A DNA stretch of 64,000 bases from Athripsodes cinereus (lineage: Eukaryota; Arthropoda; Insecta; Trichoptera; Leptoceridae), in contig OX388311.1 of assembly GCA_947579605.1 (NCBI GenBank), forward strand, positions 27,282,951 to 27,346,950, in the 5' to 3' direction. The position numbers and the translations under genes were made by a program. This document shows positions 33,201 through 44,505 of this stretch, piece by piece (the first letter of the stretch is position 1; every line of letters begins with the position of its first letter). Below the pieces are notes generated by a model. That model had not been told where the DNA came from. It worked only from the letters and a program-made list of their open reading frames with translations, and did no database searches.

Positions 33201-35825
33201 AAACATTATATAATCCACAGAATAATACATAAAAGAACAAACAGGAGAGCAAATACAAATTTTAATAGTTAAACCTAAAAATAAAGCCTATCTACATATC
33301 GCTTTTACAACTATTTTAAAGCTATTTCAGCTATAAGGACCTGAAAAAATAATGAAAACTACAATATTGATAGATAGAGGTGGTTAAGCCTTGAACTTTC
33401 AATCTAGAGATCCGAGTTCGATTCCATTCGCTTCTGGCCTACTCCATCTTCACGGCACAAACATATTGGTTACTATAAAGGTGTAGGTATGGGTGCATTT
33501 GAATTAATTTCAAATCCAGATTCATCACTTAAAAAAACTAATACATAATACTTTGTCTGACATTATAGATACAAATTATTTTCTTACTTCATATAACGTG
33601 GTCGTAATCACACGAAATCCACAGCATTTGCATGTCTCCTTATGAACCGTATCAATCATACTAATAATATTATACCTAATTGTGAAATAAAAGTATTGAC
33701 AATAATTATATTGATAGTACGAGAACAATGAACTCCAAGTTAATCACCACATGATTCAGCTGAAAATTAAACTCATGACGTTAATAAAACGTTATATTAT
33801 TTATGCACTATATTTTGTTTACTGAGTTTGAGCATATATCAAAATAGTTATATCACCTATAAAATGGTGTTAGGTGGAAGAGATCGCACTTGCGATAAAC
33901 TCGCCTTCTGTATATCGTTTGTATTTAATTTGAATGAATTTCTCTGTAAAATCTATGTTTTGTGATCACTTAACAGTAAATAATGAATAAATAAGTAAAT
34001 TAATTTATTTATTTCCTATTTGTCAGTTAACGAAGGAGCGTATAGTAAGATTTATACTTTTGAGAATACTATTGATTAGGTTTCGTTCTTTACTTTTCTA
34101 GGCGTTTAGTTTCAGGTTTTAATTATGATATTAGGTATAGTATGAAAGTGTATGATTTCTGAGGAAACCATATCAAATCGTTAATCGCGTACGTTGTTCA
34201 GGATAAGCTTTCTTATACTAACGGAATATGCTACATTGTTGTACATCGAACTATTCAAATGTGTAGTCTCGTAGACCGGAAACCGGTTTGGAAATTTACA
34301 TGAAGGGTTCCATTTCACTCGGAAAAATAGAAGATTAAATGTAACTGTTCCGAATATATTTAGGGTATTTATCTAAATAATCATTGTTTACTTTAATTTA
34401 GTAGGTACACTTTAGTTGAATAATAACAATGTTTTATAAATATCCTTGTGTTAAGAAAACATATGTACATAGATAACATCACATAATTTTTTTATAACTT
34501 CTTACCGGTACCGACGATCCAGTGCCCATATCTGATTTAACCTTCGATTCGTCCAGTAAATCACCAAAAGGGGGCATACCGTGTTCAGGATGACGAGATT
34601 CTCCGATGTCTTGAAAATCTTCGTCGTCAGTTCTCTCTGTCTCTTGACTGGGATCAAGACTTTTGTCGGATATTGCAAACGAGGATGAGTTTCTCTTTTG
34701 TTGGGCCAGTTTTACCATACGTGTAAGTCTTGGAATAGATAAATCTACGTCGTCTTCTTCTAACACCCAATCTTCTTTATCTTCCGACAAACAAACACTT
34801 GTTTGGGCTTCAAAAGCTATACGCTTTCTCAATGCGTCTCCTGGACTAGGTGATTCTATTGGTCGAGGAATTTCTTGAATCGTTTCTTTCTTACGCTTCC
34901 ACGTTGATTTTGCAAAGGGGAGTGTTGAAACCGGGTGAGTTGTAGCAATATCATCAACATCTGTTTCAGCTAACGTATCTAATAACAAGGATGATTCACT
35001 TTTTGACGTGTTTGCAGATTCATTAGTTTTATCTGAATTATCATTATAGTTCACTAGTTTAGTTTTATCACTACTGCGTGGGTCTATATCTTCTGCACTC
35101 TCTCTAATGGTCGGATGTTCACTCTCATGTAAGCCGCGTGGATTATTCTTATCAGTATTGCTTATCGGCGAGGACATGTCGGGTCGCGTAGACACGACGT
35201 TTTCCACGGAACCATATCTTGAACCGGAATCATCATTGATACTAGGATCAGAGGGCGGTCCGTCATGCCCGTCTGGAGTGCGTCGTCGAACTGAGGCAGG
35301 CGTGAGGCTGGAGCTACCCGATGAACGCCTCTCCCCCCCCACCCCTGGTTCCGGACTACTTCGCGACGCTCTTCTTGCACCTAAAGAACTTAGACGCCTT
35401 ACCAATGCGCCAGCTTTGCTTCGCGCATTTCCTTTCTTTTTCTTTTTTTCTTTGTGTAATTCTTCCGTTCCACTGACACTCTCAGATTCTCCTTCAATCC
35501 CAGGATCTTCATCGGTCGTTGCTTCTTCTGGTTTGGGTTTCTTTTTTTTCCAACGTTTGCTATCTTTCACTTCCTTATCACTATCTTCTTTCGAATCCAC
35601 CAATTTACTTTTTTTCACAGAACCAATATGAAATGATTTTCCTTTAAATGGTGAAGCTAAGGCACCGAGTTTAGTTTTCAACGTTGATTTGTCTATTTTT
35701 GGTGTACCTACCGGAGGTGGTGTATCTACTTGTTCTACTATAGGTGGATCCTCCACGACGAATGGCGTCATAGAATCGAACGTTTCATCGAGAGTGTCTT
35801 GTGATTCAGACTTTTTCGGATCCAT
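30259..35825 (-). CDS. Rab32: Rab32 GTPase with long N-terminal extension (5 exons, 660 aa)
   Basis: Rab32 directs cargo and fusion during biogenesis of lysosome-related organelles; the fly orthologue lightoid is needed for eye pigment granules. Exons: 35825-34506, 32355-32139, 31622-31441, 31062-30919, 30378-30259. The GTPase domain starts near residue 454 and is complete: P-loop GELGTGKT (461-468), switch I RATIGVDFAL, WDIAGQ (509-514, Ile instead of the common Thr is a Rab32/38 hallmark), NKCD, ETSAK, and a C-terminal CAC for geranylgeranylation. Exon 1 gives 440 residues of low-complexity, acidic, serine- and lysine-rich sequence with KKKKPKPEE and KEKKKKKGN stretches and no known domain. 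The exon 2 donor is GC (GCAG|gcaagt), forced by the invariant AGQ. Exon 2 begins in phase 0 directly upstream of the GTPase fold, so other first exons could replace the extension. Confidence 0.95.
32530..32754. mobile_element. foldback MITE (225 bp), Rab32 intron 1
   Basis: Ends CAGGGTTTCTCT and, inverted, CAGGGTTACTCT, followed inward by matching TCTAAATAC and GTCTTGRTMTTAATWATACGA blocks and AGTCAAAAATA on each side. No clear target duplication. A fragment of its end lies at 19.0 kb. Confidence 0.7.
33368..33545 (+). mobile_element. tRNA-derived SINE, Rab32 intron 1
   Basis: GGTGGTTAAGCC resembles a pol III A box, and GAGTTCGATTCC, about 40 bases on, a B box. No acceptor stem closes, so it is not a tRNA gene. 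The body runs on about 100 bp to an A-rich end near 33540. Confidence 0.55.
33860..34005 (+). mobile_element. retroelement tail family B, copy 3
   Basis: TTAGGTGGAAGAGATCGCAC, GCGATAAACTCGCCTTCTGTA and AACAGTAAATAATGAATAAA in the family order, plus orientation, in Rab32 intron 1. Diverged. Confidence 0.7.
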
Positions 35826-37099
35826 TACACTATTTAGTATTAAGTTCTAAATGTATTGAACAATTATACAATGAACGTTATAGACAACACAGGTAATGCG
35901 ACCACATATTCACCCGGCCGACATGAAGTGAAACGATTGTGTAACGTGAGGCATAAGACAAGTCTGTCTACCGGGAGGGTAGGGGGTTGAGGGAAGGATT
36001 AAGAGAAGGGGAATAATGAAGCCACTCGCGAATATTAATAAAATAAATAATAATTAGCAAGAACCCTTATTGTGTCATCGAAGTTATTTGTAATTATTTT
36101 AACAACCACACACTGATAATTTTACAATTTCAAACATTTTATTAGCGAACAAATATTTGCGATAACCTACAAGATTGCACTCACAACACTGATTCTGACA
36201 CAACCTGACAATATTCCAATAGATCCTTTGAAATATGATATAGTGAAATATAATATGCACTGATTTCTTACACAGATTGACGACATTTAACAAACACGAC
36301 TACAGAGTTGACTTGGACCACTATATACTTTAAATGATTTTTATATGACATATAACTCTAAAAAAAAATAAAGTAATATAACCTCAACAAAGATCTGAAA
36401 TGCATTTTCTACAAGTGGATACTGAGAAAGATTTGATTTTGAAAATTTGATTACAGCATGATCTTATATGGAGACGCAGAAGAGAAAAGGCACGCCTCCT
36501 GGACGTATTTTCAAGTGAAGAAATAAAAAATAATCTATTGGATGAATAAAAATAATCTATTAGATGAATAAAAATATTAAACTTTCATTTTAACGAGATA
36601 TTATCAATAGCCACTAAGAGACGAAACGGTGGTGTCTACATTACGAAAATTAAAAGTGTGTATTAAAAAAGGTTAGTATTCATTCAATATGGAGGTTATA
36701 CAAGTAGAAACGGAATATATTATAGAATTACGAGTATAATCTACCTGAATAGAATGTATTTACTGTCATTCCTAATTAAAATGTTAAAGTGCATTGACAA
36801 TGTATCTATCTCTGCGAGTTTAACACGAATAGGAAAAAGGTAAATAAACACGAGTAACGAAAACATCTCGTTACATGGATTGTGAAAGGTTTAAATGTCT
36901 ATCTACTGTACCAAGGCGTATGTTTTATTTAAGTATTTTCAAAAATAATACAAGTTTTATATAATAATATCATTTTTTTTTAAAGTATTTAAATCTCGAA
37001 AGAAAACTTGTCGGCTTCTAAGTCAAGACATAGCAGGTACGATTTATACAATGATGACTTATTTAGATTATTTTGTTATATTTTTTTAATGTTGTATTC

Positions 37100-37172
37100 G
37101 CTATTCCAACTGATGTAAAATTCTCAACGGTTTTGGCCGTTTATCCCGGAATAAATAAAGATAAAATAAAAT
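37100..37172 (+). mobile_element. LINE 3' tail fragment
   Basis: AAATTCTCAACGGTTTTGGC CGTTTATCCCGG then (AATAA)n resembles the 'aaaggctttggccgt' tails at 58.27 and 59.23 kb. Confidence 0.45.
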
Positions 37173-37544
37173 AATTTGACTACCATAACACTCTCACAGT
37201 TTACATCCACAATGATTGAATAAAGATAAAAACACACTGAGATAAAACACAAGGTATAATGAAGACATAATGTTTGTATAAAATAATCCTAAGGTTGACA
37301 TATCATTCATAGTAAGATGGACTTTCTGGAACAAACATAATCTTATACAACATCTACAAATATTAACCATTATCTAGTCACTAGTGAGTTATCACCCAGC
37401 AGCCATCTCTGTCGTTTGCTGAAGTATTAACATTGTTTATCGACCCATAATAATAATATTAAATGTAATTTAGTTAGTTCGTATATACCTAAGTGTGTGC
37501 CGTAGAATCACCAGCAAATAATAGAGTTCCTACTTTTTTCTGTA

Positions 37545-37750
37545 AATTTTTAAATGCCGTGTAAAAGGAAGGTATTCGTTAAAAATCACGTTTGAGTTAT
37601 TTAATTTATTAAATTCAGCGTTGAGATATGTTACCCATTTTAAATGTGTTAACGTTTGTTGACATGTAGAGGATGGTTTGTATGCTTATTAAATGCAGTT
37701 AATCCGCTGATTAGCTCACTTGTGGGAAATGTCGTGATGATTTGATCATG
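37545..37750 (+). repeat. dispersed repeat family A, copy 5
   Basis: TAAATGCCGTGTAAAAGGAAGG, TCAGCGTTGAGATATGTTACC, GTTGACATGTAGAGGATGG and GCAGTTAATCCGCTGATTAG, then ATGTCGTGATGATTTGAT. Plus orientation. Confidence 0.7.
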
Positions 37751-37856
37751 ATACATCATAGACACCGTAATTAGGCCAGATAGAGGAAAACTATTGAACT
37801 CTATACGAGGTTTCATCTTTAAAACATATTGTAGCCTAAAAACATTAAGTTTAGTA

Positions 37857-38349
37857 TAATTCTGTGGTAACGAGAAAAAGTGGCATGTGTCAATTTTGCA
37901 GTACCCACCATATAAATGAAGACCACAGGCAAATATCATTCTAACTCCATTTTTATCAAAAATGAACTAAGGATGCCATCTTGTAAAGAATTCATTGTAT
38001 TTTATATGCAACCTTACAAGTTGTAGGAAACATCATTCTATAACCCATAAATTTGTACTTTTAAAAATACCATACAGGGAAAAGTCATTCCAAAAACAAT
38101 TTTACAGGGTAAAAACAGTTTATGATACTTCTGCATGTTTTGTGACATAGAATGATATTTGCCTGTGGTCTTCAAATGTAGGTATATGTCATACCTCACA
38201 GATAATGGCATCAAGAGCTACCTAGGAACATAAGCAACCCTTGATGCCATTATTTTGTGAGGTATGATATTTACCTACATTTCTGTGGTGGGAATAACTC
38301 AATACCGCAAAGCAGACTCATGCTCCTTTACCTTGTTACCACAGAATTA
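37857..38349. mobile_element. foldback DNA element with nested hairpin
   Basis: Ends ATTCTGTGGTAAC (37858) and GTTACCACAGAAT (to about 38348), flanked by TA. Inside, GATATTTGCCTGTGGTCTTC appears inverted at about 37911 and 38152, and a second hairpin occupies 38176-38285 (AAATGTAGGTA...CATACCTCACA...AATGGCATCAAG, mirrored). It looks like one foldback inserted in another. Confidence 0.65.
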
Positions 38350-38383
38350 TTTGTTGCCTAAAATAATGGCATGATGTTTTACA

Positions 38384-38855
38384 GGACAAAATGTCGCTTG
38401 TTCAATGCGTGCATCATCCCAATCCTTCTATATGGCTGCGAGTCTTGGCACTTAACCAAGGCTCAAGAGCGGAAGATACTAAGCTTTGAAAACAAGTGTC
38501 TTAGAAGGATTTTGGATGTCAGATGGTATGAACATGTTACAAATGATGCTGTGCGCCGGCGCACCCAGCAGAAACCTGTAATCTCCGTAATACAAGAGAG
38601 ACGATGGTCCTGGCTGGGACATGTTTTGAGAATGCCCAATGATAGTTGGCCAAAAAGAGCACTGTTCTTCCGTCCGCAGGGGTTCCGTAGGCCCGGGCGT
38701 CCCTCTTTCACAATACACCGTTCCTATGACAACGATATCAGAGCGCAAGGAATGTCGTGGGAAGAGGTGACGCAATTGGCACAGAGACGCTCTGAATGGA
38801 GGAGGCTGGTTTCTGCCCTGTGCTCCCGAGAGGAGCGTTGAGGGCGATGATGATG
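38384..38855 (+). mobile_element. young 5'-truncated LINE with 13-bp target duplication
   Basis: ATGATGTTTTACA at 38371-38383 and 38856-38868 bounds a segment ending in GATGATGATG. The coding end is open for about 150 codons to TGA at 38839-38841, including IIPILLYGCESWHLTKAQE, KCLRRILDVRWYEHVTND, WSWLGHVLRMPNDSWPKRA and GRPSFTIHRSYDND, the region downstream of reverse transcriptase in endonuclease-RT LINEs. It lacks the catalytic domains. Confidence 0.85.
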
Positions 38856-39395
38856 ATGATGTTTTACATCAAAATACGATTCAACCATCAAATACATTTG
38901 TATAAGTTAGTGCTACCAGTTTTTAAATCATTTTGTACACTTTTTGTGAATTCTCAGGGAAGTAGGTACTTCTGTAACTTGCAATATGATGGTTATTTCC
39001 CGAACGAATCTGGGTAACACTAGCTGCATCATAATACTAATAAATTATTGCAGGTATTATTATAATTAACTATGATTAATTAGTATCACAATAAAATAAC
39101 ATTATGTTTCAAGGATCTTCACATCGCTGTATGGTTCTCTGTCATCTCTGTCATAAGAGCGAAGTCTCAGGTTTCTTGATACAAATCGATATTTCTGTAA
39201 TTCTATATCATTTTGAAGGTATTACATACTATATAATATAATAATATCAACGGTACAATGAACGCATGAATGATCCAATAAGTGACAATGTAGAGGAGTA
39301 TAATATATGTAGTTGGTATAAAGGGTGACAATTTCTTTACACATGATTTCAGTAACTACAAAAACTCTAGACATTTAGGCTAAGTTCACATGTAA

Positions 39396-40002
39396 GGGTA
39401 CAAACACAAAGAAAGCAGGTTGCCTGCTTTCCGATGCCTGCGTATACCGGCGCCGAGAATGTTTTTTTTTATTTTATTTTTTTATTATTTATTATTATAT
39501 TATTACAAATTACAACATACATACATATAAACATATAATCATCTAGATATTACAATTATTACCAGCATGAACACTTAACAGTCTCACTAGGATCTTTGAT
39601 CCTGTGTTGAGACCGTCTCCATCTACAAGCAACCCCGCCATTCACGAAATTCTCCATTCACTCCAAAATCCTTCATTTCTCACACAAGCCTCCCAAACAA
39701 AATCTCTTCCGTTTCTTCTTCATTCAAATAATTTATAATCCACTTACACACCTCTCTTTTAAATTTCCCTAGCGTGACACAATCTTTGACAGTTCTTGGT
39801 AGACCATTGAATACCCTAGGAGCTATAAATATGAAATATCTTTCTGTCCGAGAGCAGTATACATTCTAGTAACTCTATGTGCCTATATGCATTTCAATGG
39901 ACACGAACATAGTAAAAGCAGGAACGCCGATTGCGATTTACTTTGCCGGCGCTTACCGGCACTGATCAGCGTTGGCAACCTGCTTTCTTTGTGTTTGCAC
40001 CC
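39396..40002. mobile_element. Harbinger-type MITE nested in the outer element
   Basis: Ends GGGTACAAACACAAAGAAAG and CTTTCTTTGTGTTTGCACCC with CAGGTTGCC inside each, flanked by TAA at 39393-39395 and 40003-40005. The body is GC-rich (ACCGGCGCCGAG; TTGCCGGCGCTTACCGGC) and is itself split by a LINE tail. Confidence 0.85.
39461..39890 (-). mobile_element. 5'-truncated LINE in the nested MITE
   Basis: T-rich tail at the left (39461-39520), then, read from the minus strand, a C-terminus with ERYFIFIAPRVFNGLP, CVTLGKFKREVCKWII and a stop at 39680-39682. This is like the ends of jockey/CR1-related ORF2 proteins. Innermost layer of a three-element nest. Confidence 0.65.
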
Positions 40003-40464
40003 TAACACGCGTTTAACGCGCGTTTTCAAATCTCGCGTCTAGAAACCCTTATATTTATCTAACAACCGTTCACATGTGCGCGCGTCAACGCACGTTGACA
40101 CTCATGTGAACGCTTGTACGGTAAATATAAGGATTTCTAGACGCGCGATTTGAAAACGCGCGTCAAATTTTTGCCATGTGAACATAGCCTTACAAGTTGG
40201 TGTATTTTTTGAAACGATTGTCAATTAATTTAAAGTGTAAATTATTTAAAAAATATAATGTGATTACATATTATTTAGTTTTACACGTAGGTATTTCATT
40301 AAAGTGACTCGAGTTTCGACAACACGTCACGTAAAACCAAATATTCACATTTTATTTTTCGATTAATATGGAGTTTTACAAAATGAATACCAGTAAAATT
40401 CAATACATAAAGGTATATATTTACTAATCAAATGTATACCTAATGATGTGCATTTATTAATTCA

Positions 40465-40570
40465 TATGTGGAGTATCCAGCGGATTAATTAATGTACTAA
40501 ATATGAAACTCGTTTTCTCCGTATCAATAAAAGTTAGACATTCAGAATTGGTGGCTGAACAGAAAATGTT
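40465..40570 (-). repeat. dispersed repeat family A, copy 6 (decayed)
   Basis: GAGTATCCAGCGGATTAATTAA, TTTTCTCCGTATCAATAAAAG, GACATTCAGAATTGGTGGC in inverted block order. The rest is lost. Confidence 0.6.
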
Positions 40571-42254
40571 AAATCTTAAACAAACATGATGATTTACAAA
40601 TATTTAACTTTTATAGGGCAATCTAAAACTTTATAGAATGACATACTTATTTTTTGCCGAGGACTCAGCGAGCTACGTAATAGTGAATCAAAAATAAACG
40701 AAATTCACATATTTACATTTATATAATTATTTACTTAATAAAAATAAAAATGTTATTATTGAAACACGAGATGAACTGATAAGGCCTTACTGAATATTGA
40801 AGACACCAGTTATAGCCAGAATATTAGAACATTAATATTATCGTAGACTATGTGAAATATTATTTCTATCCGAGTATATATTTCGTGATTACGTAAACAA
40901 TTTGTAATTTATTAAATTTAATGTGTGTGTTAATATTGTGAAAATATAAATGTTATATTGCATTAAAAAACACCGTTAATTTTCACTGTGATACTGTATT
41001 TAATCAATTGATGAAATGCTTATATACTTATTGCCGAACATGTTCCGCCTTGCGGGATCCTCAGGGCAACACTTACAAAATTAAGTAACACTTAAAAATT
41101 GTAATTATTATATCCAAACCATTATTCCATAAGCAGGTCTGCTAGTAAATTAACCGCACAAAAAGATAAATAATAGACTAAGATTTTAAACTATATATAT
41201 ACCATACCTATTTCTAAGCATATTTTCGTATGGCAATTAAGTTAAAAAAATCGAACTGTTGAAATGTTAAATATACATAAATAACTTTCTTTCAATCAAC
41301 TTTGAAATGTCTAATTAGCTTACACAGTATGTACCGACAATCTTATTAAAAATGAACACATGCATGAAAAATAATACGATAACAATAAAATACATATCCC
41401 CGTACTCGAAAGTGTACATTAAGACTAGGTTTGTTAGTCATTTTTTGTATGAGAATAAAGTTGTTCCAGACTAACTTAAACCTTACTCATAAAATGGTTT
41501 ATTCCTATAGTGTGCCTATTCGATATTGTTGAATTTTTTTGGTATTTATTTCGTAAAACTCCATAAAACACAAATAAAAAATATATTATTAATGGTTTTA
41601 CATGTACTTTATTTCAAGTGACTCGAGTTTCGACATGCAATGTCTTTGTCAAACGAGATTTGATACGGAATAGACTTAAGTCTAGCTCGGCAGTAAATTC
41701 AATGTTGTTATAATTATTATAAGAATGTGTGATATTAATTTAATATAAAGTAACGTCAATTTAGTAGATTTTTGTTGTAGTTAAGTATTTATATTTCTGG
41801 TAATAAATAAATTTAAAAAAAAATGTATCCTAAGAATAGAATTTTACAAATGCGAGCTGTTGTTTTGTCTATGGTCAAAATACACAATAAATAATTCTCC
41901 CGGTTTCACAAAAGATATAGTTCTTTTATTTTTTAATGTGAAATTTGGAGACTTCAAATTTAGACGTTTTAAACCATTTAAATTTTGGAACACCAGGTGT
42001 CATTATATGCAATATTTACAATAACTCGTGGCAACTGTTGTGTACATAATAATTATCTTGTTAACCATCACATAGTTCATCAACAGCATAGCGTAATGTA
42101 GCAAATAAACAATTAATCTGAAGAATTATGAAAATTTTGATTGACATTTTGAAATGTAAGTTTATTTCTTATGAAATATGATATTTTTATTTCTTTTATG
42201 ACTGTTGATATGTAAGGGTGTATATATGTATGCATGTGTTTTTTTTTTTAATTT

Positions 42255-42405
42255 TGTTTAGTTTTAGTTACCGGGTTAGTTGGAAGACATCGCATTTTAG
42301 CGATAAACTCGCCCTCTGTACATTGAATTTATAATTGTTATTTTTATGCCACTATTTCACTATGTAATATTGTAACCAATGTACAGTAAAGAATAAAAAA
42401 AAAAA
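42255..42405 (+). mobile_element. retroelement tail family B, copy 4
   Basis: CCGGGTTAGTTGGAAGACAT, TAGCGATAAACTCGCCCTCT, and ACCAATGTACAGTAAAGAAT followed by an A run. Plus orientation, well preserved. Confidence 0.85.
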
Positions 42406-42598
42406 TCCGTGGAAGTTGAAAGAACTTTGAAAATTTAAGAGTGTTTATCATTAAAGTGACTTTATCTTTTTTATGAAACCAGCAGTAGTACACTTTTAAC
42501 CAGGCATAAAATCGAAACGAAGTTGATCGCTTTTTATGTGTAACGTGTCACTTAGCCACACATAACAGATAGAATATGAGTTATTCTATGTTTGTGGG

Positions 42599-43115
42599 TA
42601 GTGATGTGAGAAGAGGAAATTCTCCAAAGAATTTTCTCGAGAACGAGAAATTTCTCCGAGAATTTCTCCTCTGATGGAAGAGAAATTTCTCTCCATAATT
42701 TTTCTTAGTGGTATTATGACTATTCGCCCAGTATACTTCGCAGTCAACCTGATTGATCCAAAAGTTTGTGGGGCTTATTAAGGCCCTAATCAGAGGTTAT
42801 TAACACTTTTTTCCATGTACGTACCTACAATTTTTTTAACTTAAATATGGGCATGTGGGGTGTCAAACATCAAGATTTTTCATCAGTTATTAGCACTTTT
42901 TTCTATGTAGGTACCTAACATTTTTTTGTTTCCATAATTAATTGTAGCCGTATTGGTGATAAATTGTTTCAACATTTGTACATTGTTATTGATTGATTGA
43001 ATAAAGTATTTATTATTATTATACTGTTAAATAAAAAATAAAAAAAATTCTCGGAAAAGGTAAATTTCTCGGTAAATTTCTCGAAAAATTTTTTCTTGAG
43101 AATTCCACAACACTA
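42599..43115. mobile_element. hAT-type element with perfect 8-bp target duplication
   Basis: TTTGTGGG occurs exactly at 42591-42598 and 43116-43123. Ends TAGTGATGTG and, inverted, TAGTGTTGTG, then GAATTC/GAAATT-rich arms with repeated TTTCTCGAGAA words. The interior includes a 100-bp duplication around ATTAACACTTTTTTCCATGT and ATTAGCACTTTTTTCTATGT. No transposase. Confidence 0.88.
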
Positions 43116-43754
43116 TTTGTGGGCACGGGTCTTAAAGAATAAATTGAATTAAGGTATAAAGTATTTTTATGTGATCGGTCGATCGCCCGTAGGCTGAAGG
43201 GATGTTGTCAAGCATATTATATATTTGTTAAGAGGATTTGGACGATTAAATAGATAGAATAACGTGATATAATACCGCTGACCTAAACAAAAATAAATGA
43301 GACGTGACACTCATTGCGATCGTTATATAAGAATATTTAAAATAATAATTATGATGGTTAAGAGTAGAGGCGATGGTTAACCTATTGGAGTGGGGCGATA
43401 AAAAAAATATATAAAGGAAGCATTGATTTGCTTTCGTTATTCTTTCTATGATAACGAATAGAGACGCACTCTATTGTTATAAAGAATAGTTTATATCATT
43501 ACAGAACCGTTTATTGGAATAGTATACAAATATATATATAGGTAAAGGCACTTATTGAATTTATAAAGCAGGTGCTTCATACTTAAACTCCTGAGAAGGA
43601 ACCGCTGCGCCGCTGTTAGAGAACTGTTATTTTGTTTTTTTATTTATTTTAGAGCAATACATGGCATTTTTATTTTATAATTCATAGATAGATAAATCTA
43701 ACAAATTAATAATTGAATGAAATTTTTCATTTTTAAATATGTATGTCTAGTAGG

Positions 43755-44285
43755 TATTTATTTATTTATTAATCAGAGACACAAACAGAAAGTTGACAAT
43801 ATACACACAAAAAAATAAAAACAACAAACATTGATTCGGCCAGGCCAACCCCCCAATTAAGTGTGTCTACAGCATACACATATTAATGTAACAAAAGAAT
43901 GATAGAAAAAAAAACAATCAAACAAAAGCAGATTACAATCACCGCAGGCCCAGTACAAACTGAACCTGCACCAAACAAGCACCGATAAAAAAAAATCAAA
44001 AAATGTCAATCTACAAAGATACCAAAGTTGGAGGCAACACTCCTTCTGAACACCGTCAGTAAATGACAAAAGACATCCGCACCATCCACGCAATGTGAGC
44101 ATAAAACATTATATATAATCTACACATTCTGCTGATTGGACTATTTTGACTGACATTGTTACTATGTCTGTCCATTAAGAAAGTTCTTAGGTTACGTAGG
44201 CGGGGATTTGCTACATAAAAATTCAATGAACCGATCGACACAGTATCTACATTACCATTGATCATTTTATGAAGCATAGTGAGAT
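43755..44285 (-). mobile_element. LINE 3' fragment, jockey/CR1-like
   Basis: Read from the minus strand: LHKMINGNVDTVSIGSLNFY, NPRLRNLRTFLMDRH and NSPISRMCRLYN, aligning by pattern with HKLLNGAIDSPKLLELVQFN and YHSPMPRLHRLGN of the 56.8 kb LINE. T-rich tail near 43755. Frameshifted. Confidence 0.6.
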
Positions 44286-44334
44286 CCGCAAGTATTTCTT
44301 TGTTTCTGTTTTTGTAACTGGTTTCCCACCCTGT

Positions 44335-44505
44335 TATTCAAGTTTTGGAGTGTCCTGTAAAAGGCAGATGTTCGAAAAAACAAATATATTTTATATCTTA
44401 AATTCAGTGATGATGTTCGCCAGCAATCCTGAATTTTCTGTTGGCACGGAGAAGACGGCATGCACTTTTATCACATGTAGCTGATCTGCTGACCAACTCT
44501 AGAGA
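44335..44505 (+). repeat. dispersed repeat family A, copy 7
   Basis: GGAGTGTCCTGTAAAAGGCAG, TTCAGTGATGATGTTCGCC, GGCACGGAGAAGACGGCATG and GTAGCTGATCTGCTGACC, ending at a (GA)n run at 44502-44522. Confidence 0.75.

Larger units (their letters stand above)
39378..40189. mobile_element. Harbinger-type foldback MITE, outer element
   Basis: Ends GGCTAAGTTCACATG and CATGTGAACATAGCC, flanked by TTA at 39375-39377 and 40190-40192. The remaining interior (40006-40180) has ACGCGCGTTTTCAAATCTCG and its inverse, with CTTATATTTA mirrored. A 3-bp TTA duplication suggests PIF/Harbinger mobilisation. Split by the element below. Confidence 0.8.

Noticed and set aside
33372..33445. tRNA gene
   Set aside because: A-box- and B-box-like motifs are present, but acceptor and anticodon stems do not close; more likely a tRNA-derived SINE.
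34663..35631. Open frames of 71 and 174 codons on the plus strand
   Set aside because: They are antisense shadows of the Rab32 long first exon, whose frame and donor fit the GTPase exons.
38371..38841. Host gene of 156 codons
   Set aside because: Target duplication, tail and LINE motifs show it is a truncated retrotransposon; the first codons are target-site sequence.
44056..44277. Host membrane protein on the minus strand
   Set aside because: The sequence pattern matches the LINE C-terminus at 56.8 kb and continues only after frameshifts.
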